64,000 nt of DNA from Myxocyprinus asiaticus (taxonomy: Eukaryota > Chordata > Actinopteri > Cypriniformes > Catostomidae): positions 44,567,826 through 44,631,825 of the forward strand of contig NC_059362.1 in NCBI RefSeq assembly GCF_019703515.2. Direction: 5' to 3'. Every line of letters begins with the position of its first letter. The first letter of the stretch is position 1. Both the position numbers and the translations under genes were made by a program. Shown here one piece after another: positions 58,201-64,000 of this stretch. The notes beneath the pieces were generated by a model. The model worked only from the letters and a program-made list of their open reading frames with translations, searched no databases and was not told where the DNA came from.

Positions 58201-61200
58201 TGAGAAACAGCCCCTCTGATAAAAAAGCTTATCTAGAGAATATTACAGTGATAAGTCACTGTAGACAGTGTGTTACAATGATTTTTTTTATCACATAATA
58301 TTCAAAACCCCCAGAATTACGCTTGTAGAAATCACTGTAACAACCTGCCACAAGTGGTTTGCCATATTGCATAGTAATATAGTTCATTATCCTGACTGTA
58401 TCCTGTCTGTAGTTGCCAAGCAACGTTTCATGTGTGTGTTTATCAGCATTGTTCAACCGTTTTAAACACAACTCATCCAATCAGAACTATTATCAGTTTT
58501 AAATAGAGCGCATATTTCAATATTTAACGATAACTTCTAAATCTTAAAAGACAGATCTACTGTGAGCTCCAGGGTTGTTTATCGATGGTATGTGGATGAC
58601 ATCAGTCTATGTTCAACTTTTTAAACATTAAAATTGTTTATTAGTGGAATTCCTGCCGAAGAACTACACTACACATGATCCTACAGAGATATCGACCAAT
58701 GAGAGAATTGTGGCAAACAAAGCACGCCAAAAGTTGCAATTGGAGAAAGGTGCCTCGAGTTGTTCCTGGTAAGCTACTAGGGCTGGGTATTGATACAGAT
58801 TTCCCGATTCAATTCCAATAAGCTGTCAGTTCTATTTCGATATAATGTCTCATTTGCTGACATATGAAATAAATTCTCTCCCAGCTAATGCTGTTAATTA
58901 TACAGGGCAACTTCTAACTAGGTACAATACGAAAATATTATTTTGACTAATTATAGTATTTTATTAGTTTTTCATCAATAGTCACATTTTAGCTTTTAAT
59001 AATGAACAAATCCATGTCAATGAATATGATAGTATATTGCATATATAATTTTTTGTTACATGTTTATTGTTTAATAACATAATTTGTACTATTTACAGGT
59101 ATTTATATTGATTTGTTGAACGTGTTAAAAACCGGTAGTGTCTTTTTAAGAAATTCAGCATTTCTGTAAACAGCGTCTGTAAATTAGCGCTTGTTATGAG
59201 AGAGACTCAAATGGCTGTATCTCATCTGTCCTATGCGTGATTAGAATTAAATGCTTTTTTTTTATTTTTTATCAACAACTGACTGTAAAGAACAGAAAGG
59301 GTATTAAAAGAGACATTATTCAATGGCAAATCGGTCGCGTGGATCTCGTCTTTGCATCGGAAAATCAATATTTTTACCCACTCCTACAAGTATGGTTAGA
59401 ATTAGGGATGGGGGGCCTGGATAGCTCAGTGGTAAAGACGCTGGCTACCACCCCTGGAGTTCGCTAGTTCGAATCCCAGGGCTGAGTGACTCCAGCCAGG
59501 TCTCCTAAGCAACCAAATTGGCCCGGTTGCTAGGGAGGGTAGAGTCACATGGGGTAACCTCCTCGTGATCGCTATAATGTGGTTCGTTCTCGGTGGGGCG
59601 CATGGTGAGTTGAGCGTGGATGCCGCGGTGGATGGCGTGAAGCCTCCACACGTGCTATGTCTCCGTGGCAACGCACTCAACAAGCCACGTGATAAGATGC
59701 GTGGGTTGACTATCTCAGACGCAGAGGCAACTGGGATTCATCCTCCACCACCCGGACTGAGGCGAATCACTACGTGACCACAAGCACTTAAAAGCAAATT
59801 GGGAGAAAAAAAAAAAGGAATTAGGGATGGGGGCAGGGTTAGGGCACCTGCTGCCTGCCAGGAACAATTCCAGGCACCTTTGTACAAAGCGCACCTAAAG
59901 AGCTCTGCAGCGACCACCCACTCTCATGACGCAGTGAATGATGCGATCGAGTCGCTTTCCCTACACTCTCAAACTAACATATTTACATATATCTGAACAT
60001 TCTGCTTAAAATTGAAACATACAGTTTCTTAACCTATAATCAACAACTTTAAATCAATAGTTTTATATTTTGATTGTCATTCGTGATGCTTCATGAGATT
60101 GTGGTTCATTCCCTCATGAAAGACGTTAAGTACACAGTCTTGTACCATTGTATTTTTGTCCGATTTTCAAATACTTTTTTTGCTTTAAATCATAAAGTTT
60201 ATAATGTTGCGATTCACCTCGGAGCTCGTTGGTTTGGTTCATGGCTTAGAACTCTTTTATGAAGGATTTTATTAAATATATTTCTGGAACCAAGGTGGCT
60301 GATGTCTGTTTTCTCTTGGAAATTCTGCAGCTCGCCAAATCTCTGGTGCCCTCTGAGATAAAGCCTGGTGTTTCTGTTGCTACAGTATCAGCAGTCCTAC
60401 AGTCCAAAGACAACAAGCATGTATTGCAGGTTAGTGTGTGTGTGTGAACAAGCCATTTTATTCAGTATAATATCCTGCAGATTAGTGACGCTCTCTGCCT
60501 TGTGTCATGCATTAATTTGAATTGCTGTAAACATTGTCTTAAGCATATTCAGTTCACTTAATCACCAATTACGCAGCATGTAAAGTACAATTTAGTCATC
60601 CATTATGAAAGACACAGGCATACTTTTGGAGAATATAACTACAAAATGAATATTTCCAAACATTTGGACTGATATTTATCATGGAATTATTCTACTGTAC
60701 GACTATCATCGTTAAAAGGGGTCATATATAATGAAAAACATCATTTGTCTTGCTCTTTTGACATAAGAGTTTAATGTACTGTGACATACTCTTGTTCACT
60801 CAAAACTCCCTCCCCAGCACAACCAGAACATTTATAGAAACTAAATCGCAAAAACACCACTTCAGAAATCGTGTTTCCTACGGGATTCTAAATGCATTCT
60901 CTAAAACCAAGTCTCTTTATTTTGCCATTTTGCTTCTCAAGTAAATTTATCTTGTTTTAAGGATGCATAGATATTTTTTTCTGGAAAACAAGACGGCTGT
61001 GCTTCTCAGAGACGGTGGAAAATGGTCACGAAAAACTTAACTAACATTATAAGTTGACTTATGTATGCCACCTCTTAGAATTGACATTGTGTTACGCTCA
61101 TAGCCGGTTCCAAAACCTGCACCAGTGCCGCCCAGTAAGAAGAGGAAGAGGGTGATGGAGGAACCTCCTGAAGTTCTGAACCCTAAACCTCTGCTCAGTG

Positions 61201-61241
61201 GAGCTGTTCCCCTGGAGCCGTTCCTCACTACACTGCACAAG
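48416..61241 (+). CDS. ints9: ints9, Integrator complex subunit 9 (partial: last exon beyond window)
   Basis: Subunit of the nuclear Integrator complex, which processes snRNA 3' ends and ends promoter-proximal transcription. INTS9 is the catalytically inactive metallo-beta-lactamase/beta-CASP partner of the INTS11 endonuclease. Sixteen exons, all GT-AG and in frame, encode exactly 600 codons; the family length is about 658. They begin with the tiny exon MKL, then [20 protein letters not shown]. The metallo-beta-lactamase fold runs to about residue 205. At 102-108 the usual zinc-binding HxHxDH is replaced by SNYHCMM. Beta-CASP spans about 250-430 ([20 protein letters not shown]). A KKRKR nuclear signal is at 566-570. 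The C-terminal INTS11-binding end is not in the window. No stop or frameshift is seen. Confidence 0.97.
48557..48684 (+). CDS. ints9: ints9 exon 2
   Basis: Acceptor tttcag, donor gtcagtta. Encodes [20 protein letters not shown] then [20 protein letters not shown]. Confidence 0.97.
48800..50205 (+). mobile_element. Tc1 transposon in ints9 intron 2, split by a LINE
   Basis: The left subterminal sequence from about 48800 (gtgaaccctttggaattacc) and the right end near 50205 (catactttttcttgccac) belong to the Tc1 family at 16274-19275. The plus-strand frame 49622-50032 encodes [40 protein letters not shown] and [20 protein letters not shown] (first Asp), and then jumps to the 3' end: the second half of the catalytic domain is deleted. 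The L2 fragment at 48991-49495 interrupts its 5' UTR. Confidence 0.88.
48991..49495 (-). mobile_element. L2 LINE 3' fragment inside a Tc1
   Basis: The minus-strand frame 49472-49071 encodes the C-terminus of an L2-type reverse transcriptase: [40 protein letters not shown] and [20 protein letters not shown]. The 3' tail at 48991-49030 has the same gacaataaagggatttgat sequence as 8390-8515. 5'-truncated, as usual for LINEs. It is inserted in the Tc1 with loss of about 30 bp of it. Confidence 0.92.
50206..50590. repeat. (TA)n run and intron sequence
   Basis: A TA microsatellite at about 50264-50294 within ints9 intron 2; nothing else recognised. Confidence 0.7.
50591..50651 (+). CDS. ints9: ints9 exon 3
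   Basis: Acceptor gatttacag, donor gtgagtga. Encodes [20 protein letters not shown] then K. Confidence 0.96.
50773..50835 (+). CDS. ints9: ints9 exon 4
   Basis: Acceptor tgttgtag, donor gtaaataa. Encodes [20 protein letters not shown] then E. Confidence 0.96.
50940..51079 (+). CDS. ints9: ints9 exon 5 (degenerate metal-binding motif)
   Basis: Acceptor tttgcacag, donor gtatgctt. Encodes [20 protein letters not shown] then [27 protein letters not shown] occupies the place of the HxHxDH zinc ligands of active homologues. Confidence 0.97.
51290..51376 (+). CDS. ints9: ints9 exon 6
   Basis: Acceptor ttggttcag, donor gtgctaaa. Encodes [20 protein letters not shown] then YWKNKEIQ. Confidence 0.96.
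51772..51892 (+). CDS. ints9: ints9 exon 7
   Basis: Acceptor ttggtgtcag, donor gtgagttt. Encodes [20 protein letters not shown] then [20 protein letters not shown]. Confidence 0.97.
52175..52210. repeat. (ATTG)n microsatellite
   Basis: Tetranucleotide run tgattgattgattgattg in ints9 intron 7. Confidence 0.95.
52430..53600. repeat. Tandem array of ~165-205 bp units in ints9 intron 7
   Basis: Six diverged copies of a unit marked by ggaattatgaaaaagtatta occur near 52528, 52688, 52876, 53083, 53246 and 53423. Alternate copies are more alike (for example the 52528 and 52876 copies share tattataatttatttgtag and cattataatatattatag-like words), which suggests a dimeric unit of about 350-390 bp. Confidence 0.8.
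53651..53785 (+). CDS. ints9: ints9 exon 8
   Basis: Acceptor tgtctgtcag, donor gtgacgca. Encodes [20 protein letters not shown] then [20 protein letters not shown]. Confidence 0.97.
54000..54111 (+). CDS. ints9: ints9 exon 9
   Basis: Acceptor gttcttcag, donor gtgagtat. Encodes [20 protein letters not shown] then [17 protein letters not shown]. Confidence 0.97.
54250..54430 (+). CDS. ints9: ints9 exon 10
   Basis: Acceptor tgtctgtcag, donor gtatgaaa. Encodes the start of beta-[24 protein letters not shown], then [20 protein letters not shown]. Confidence 0.97.
54590..56290. repeat. Tandem duplication of ~310-420 bp units in ints9 intron 10
   Basis: Four diverged copies of a block containing agcatgctgacaatctgt, then ttattgacgtcgtctag, lie near 54630, 54945, 55365 and 56213. 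The last interval is longer because a SINE (55570-56007) sits in it. After subtracting the SINE the spacing is about 400 bp. Confidence 0.82.
55570..56007 (+). mobile_element. Cyprinid-type tRNA-derived SINE, copy 2
   Basis: Starts ggggcctgggtagctcagcg, with B-box-like gagtttgaaacc, and ends in ggggag followed by a polyA run. It is flanked by the 12-bp repeat taatataatatg at 55558-55569 and 56008-56019. The best-preserved boundaries of the four copies. Confidence 0.93.
56587..56647 (+). CDS. ints9: ints9 exon 11
   Basis: Acceptor tttgttaag, donor gtaaaaca. Encodes [20 protein letters not shown]. Confidence 0.96.
56758..56929 (+). CDS. ints9: ints9 exon 12
   Basis: Acceptor tcgtctag, donor gtgagatg. 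Encodes [20 protein letters not shown], then [20 protein letters not shown]. Confidence 0.97.
57030..57210. repeat. AT-rich interspersed repeat, partial copy 4
   Basis: Ends with tgttttgtgaaattcaccca, like the right ends of the copies at 7300 and 8500. Confidence 0.4.
57537..57661 (+). CDS. ints9: ints9 exon 13
   Basis: Acceptor tctttcag, donor gtacagtc. Encodes [20 protein letters not shown] then [20 protein letters not shown]. Confidence 0.97.
58025..58192 (+). CDS. ints9: ints9 exon 14
   Basis: Acceptor catgtgtgcag, donor gtcagagc. Encodes [20 protein letters not shown], then [20 protein letters not shown]. Confidence 0.97.
58490..60255 (+). repeat. Unclassified long dispersed repeat, copy B
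   Basis: The left block (ctgtgagctccagggttgtt, catcagtctatgttcaac, gaagaactacactacacatg) and right block (agagctctgcagcgacc, aaatcaatagttttatattt, ctcgttggtttggttcatgg) correspond to copy A at 25340-26345. The interior is interrupted by a ggctgggtattgata-type MITE half (58780-58860) and a SINE. Confidence 0.72.
59411..59817 (+). mobile_element. Cyprinid-type tRNA-derived SINE, copy 3
   Basis: Starts gggggcctggatagctcagt, B-box-like gttcgaatccc, and ends gggag plus polyA. The flanking duplication gaattagggatg is at about 59399-59410 and 59818-59829. Confidence 0.92.
60331..60429 (+). CDS. ints9: ints9 exon 15
   Basis: Acceptor aattctgcag, donor gttagtgt. Encodes [20 protein letters not shown] then [13 protein letters not shown]. 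Confidence 0.97.
61104..61241 (+). CDS. ints9: ints9 exon 16 (last in window)
   Basis: Acceptor cgctcatag, donor gtacgaga. Encodes a Pro-rich linker, [10 protein letters not shown] (nuclear signal) and [20 protein letters not shown] then K. The gene continues: the family's final segment, starting HGF in human, was not found between 61242 and 64000. Confidence 0.95.
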
Positions 61242-61525
61242 GTACGAGAGACAATTATTCAGTATTCTAGACCAGAGAGATACTTACACGGACGCAAATG
61301 CTCGATGAGCACATTGCAATACTTAACGTGCGTTAGTGTGGCGGTATCAAACCTCAGTACTCAAGGGGGCGAGTTACCTTCCTGTTTGTGCCATTAAACC
61401 GAATGTGATATAATTCAGGTAGCAAGCTACAAACATGTTGAGTTTCCCATGACAGCAGACCTGAAAGAGAAAAAGTGACTGCAAGTTTAAAAGTCATTTT
61501 GATATTTTTCTCTGGGTCTTAAAAT

Positions 61526-62489
61526 AATATTCCAGGTTCAATATAAGGTGAGCTTAATTGACAGCATTTGTGGCATAATGTTGATTACCACAGAAATAAA
61601 TTTGACTCGTCCTTCTTTTTCTGTTTGGGGGGGGTATTCTCCCCCATTTCTCCCCAGTTTGGCATGACCAATTCCCAATGCGCTCTAAGTCCTCGTGGTG
61701 GTGTAGTGACTCGCCTCAATCGGGGTGGCGGAGGACGAATCTCAGTTGCCTCCGCATCTGAGACCGTCAATCCGCGCATCTTATCACAAGGCTTGTTGAG
61801 CGCGTTACCGTGGAGACGTAGCACGTGTGGAGGCTTCACGCTATTCTCCGCGGCATCCACGCACAACTCACCACACGCCCCACCGGGAGCGAGAACCACA
61901 TTATAGGGACCACGAAGAGATTAACCCAGCATGACTCTACCCACCCTAGCAACCAGGCCAATTGGTTGCTTAGGAAGCCTGGAGTCACTCAGCATGCCCT
62001 GGATTCGAACTCATGACTCCAGGTGTGGTAGTCAGCGTCAGTACTTGCTGAGTGAATGGGGCCAATCCGTAAACGTTAAAATACTCACTGTTTCAAAAGT
62101 ATAGCCAAAAGACCTAAACAATATGCGTGTTAACATGATTTTAGTGTGATGAAATCACTGACTAAACTTTTCTGTGTAAAGATATATACAATTTGACAAC
62201 TTCATTGCCGTGGTGACGTAATGTCAACAAATTCTAAAACCCTAAAACGAACGTAAAACAACATTTTAAACAACTTTACAGCTTAAATAATATACAAGTT
62301 TTAACAGAAGAATTAATGTGTGCTTTTATAAAATTATAAGCTGCACATTCTGCCTTTTAAACCCTTCAAAAAGTGTCACTGTAACCTCGATTTTTGCTTT
62401 TTTTTTTTGGAAATAATTTTGTGGTAATCAACATTATGCCACAAATGCTGTCGATTGAGCTTAACTTTTATTGAACCCAGAAGTATCCT
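61526..62489. mobile_element. Foldback MITE carrying a SINE
   Basis: Terminal inverted repeats of about 70 bp: ggttcaatataaggtgagct and catttgtggcataatgttga at the left, and tcaacattatgccacaaatg and gagcttaacttttattgaac at the right. The best-preserved copy of this family in the window. A SINE interrupts the left arm. Confidence 0.85.
61625..62055 (-). mobile_element. Cyprinid-type tRNA-derived SINE, copy 4 (head-truncated)
   Basis: The minus-strand body matches copies 1-3 (tgactaccacacctggagtc, then gtgaagcctccacacgtgct). The first bases of the tRNA-like head are missing near 62055. No clean target duplication. Confidence 0.88.
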
Positions 62490-63540
62490 TTAGTGTTAAA
62501 AATAGAGAAGTAGAGTAACTAAAAATAAAAGTCTCATAAAAGGTTCGTTAATTAAAAGAAATGTTGGCATACATAGCTTTTATTGTTATTTCTAAAAAAA
62601 GAAACGTGTTTATGTGAATGTCCACTATAGCGCCCAATGTGGCAGTTAAATTATGAATTTCGTTCTGACACATTTTGGAGCAGAACGAGGCACAAATTTG
62701 AGCTTGTGTAGCTAGAAGCATCTGCGTTCACGTACTTAGGTGTGTTTCAATTTCAAAAGGCCTGTAGGTCAAAATCAAGCCAGGACAAGAGTTCGATAAA
62801 TGTAACAGACACTGAAATAACACAAAGTTTCTGCAGTCCTGTGAAATATGTCTTTTTAAGGTCTATATGAGGCAGTAGAAAGGGAAACTCACACCTGACG
62901 CTGGTAATTCAACCCATAAAACATACTGACACAAAGATCTGCCCCAAAGAGGGGTAAAACTGTCTGGAGACACTAAAAAAATAAAAATCATTAAAAGTTG
63001 AAATTCATGAAAAAAAAGAAATGTTGGCATATTTGGAATAATATTTTATGATTATTCCTTTAAAATCAAAATGTTTTTTTTTTTTAAACAATATGAATGC
63101 TTGAAAAAACAAAACTTTTAAATTAGTGATTTATTTGTGTATACTCGCATCTATTCAAGGTGCAAGAAAAGTATTTTAATACCTTTTAACTTGATGGTTA
63201 CACCACTTGACATTTGAAGTAATTAATTTGTTATTTTTTGTAGAATATGCCTTAAATGATTTTTTAAAATGTTTGAAATCAACATGGACACAAAGAGTAC
63301 ATTTCTACAAACTTGACACGTGTTTTAAACTAGATTTTTGTAAGATTTCTCAGTTTTATCATCTCAGACAACCTTATTTATCAGTACTTCATCACTGTAT
63401 CATGGTACCGCTACAGTACTTGTTGATAAGCAAAATACAGCAGAAATGTACAAATTTACATTAGCATGAAGCTCATTAGCTCTGCGCAGAAACTTTAGCC
63501 AAACTTTCCATTTGCTTTGAGCCCAAATGGCAGATTCTGG
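62490..63540. other. ints9 intron 16; nothing recognised
   Basis: AT-rich sequence. The last ints9 exon was looked for here and not found. Confidence 0.45.
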
Positions 63541-63546
63541 CAGCAC

Positions 63547-63593
<47 letters not shown>
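63547..63593. repeat. (ATT)n microsatellite
   Basis: About fifteen uninterrupted att units in ints9 intron 16. The remainder to 64000 shows nothing recognisable. Confidence 0.97.
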
Positions 63594-63594
<1 letters not shown>

Positions 63595-64000
63595 GTTACA
63601 TTATATGAATGCTTTCATAAATAACTAAAATATAGCTGCAAAGATCTACAATTACAGTTTATTGACATATGAGTGTATACACTAAGATTCAGTGAAAATG
63701 CCCATCTTGGTGAGTAAACGATGGGACAAACAGATTTGTATCCAAATATTGGACTTGAAGTGTAAATGCAGCTAATAGGCCTGCCGCTGTCTAGCATGTC
63801 ATTAATATTAATTAAACAACAATGACAAGAAAACAAGAAAATCACTCACTGCTCTTGGCTGGAGAACTTTAATAGTTTTAAAATGAATTAATGTAATATA
63901 AACATGCAGTGAAGTTACATTTCATTACTTGTTTCCATTACTGAATGTTTATTGAATACTTAACACTGCTGTTAAAAACTTCTTAATTTGTATCTTTGAT

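Noticed and set aside
61242..64000. Last ints9 exon
   Set aside because: The family's C-terminal segment was sought after the donor at 61242 and not found; it should lie beyond the window.

Overview
The window reads as vertebrate, specifically teleost and probably cyprinid, genomic DNA. Coding exons are short and bounded by GT-AG splice sites, introns are long and AT-rich, and much of the sequence is fish-type repeat: several Tc1 families, hAT elements and MITEs, tRNA-derived SINEs, L2 and other non-LTR LINE remnants, foldback MITEs and minisatellites. The species assignment is inference from repeat content. No prokaryotic features were seen.

Two host genes are clear, both on the + strand. 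hmbox1 (homeobox containing 1) has a probable non-coding first exon ending at 13679, a start codon at 26554, eight constitutive coding exons plus an in-frame 84-nt cassette exon, a stop at 41449-41451, and a probable 3' UTR running to a poly(A) signal at 45631. It encodes 417 aa, or 445 aa with the cassette. ints9 (Integrator subunit 9) starts at 48416 and has sixteen coding exons in the window, encoding exactly 600 codons. The last roughly 58 codons expected from the family lie beyond 64000.

Layout: 1-13480 has no recognisable host gene. It holds Tc1 fragments, a CCATGG-rich minisatellite, AT-rich repeats, a hAT MITE with an exact 8-bp target duplication, two SINEs and a LINE 3' end. 13480-13680 is the hmbox1 promoter and exon 1, with a ZNF143-like motif and a perfect CRE. 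13680-26550 is hmbox1 intron 1. It carries nested transposons and, antisense, a broken multi-exon hAT-transposase-derived locus resembling ZNF862-like genes. 26553-41451 is the hmbox1 coding region, with introns holding Tc1, hAT, a solo LTR and a 21-bp minisatellite. 41452-45655 is the probable 3' UTR. 45660-48415 is a short intergenic segment with a foldback MITE, an internally deleted Tc1 and a CTCF-like motif. 48416-64000 is ints9, whose introns carry a LINE inside a Tc1, two tandem arrays and several copies of one cyprinid-type SINE.

The two proteins are not known to act in one pathway. HMBOX1 is a nuclear DNA- and telomere-binding homeodomain protein. INTS9 is the inactive partner of the INTS11 endonuclease in the Integrator complex. 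Their adjacency fits known vertebrate synteny, although here they lie in tandem rather than head-to-head. I found no evidence of a wholly new biological system. The most unusual items are the nested-transposon structures, the ZNF862-like antisense locus, the open reading frame continuing upstream of the hmbox1 start across the first splice, and the minisatellites.
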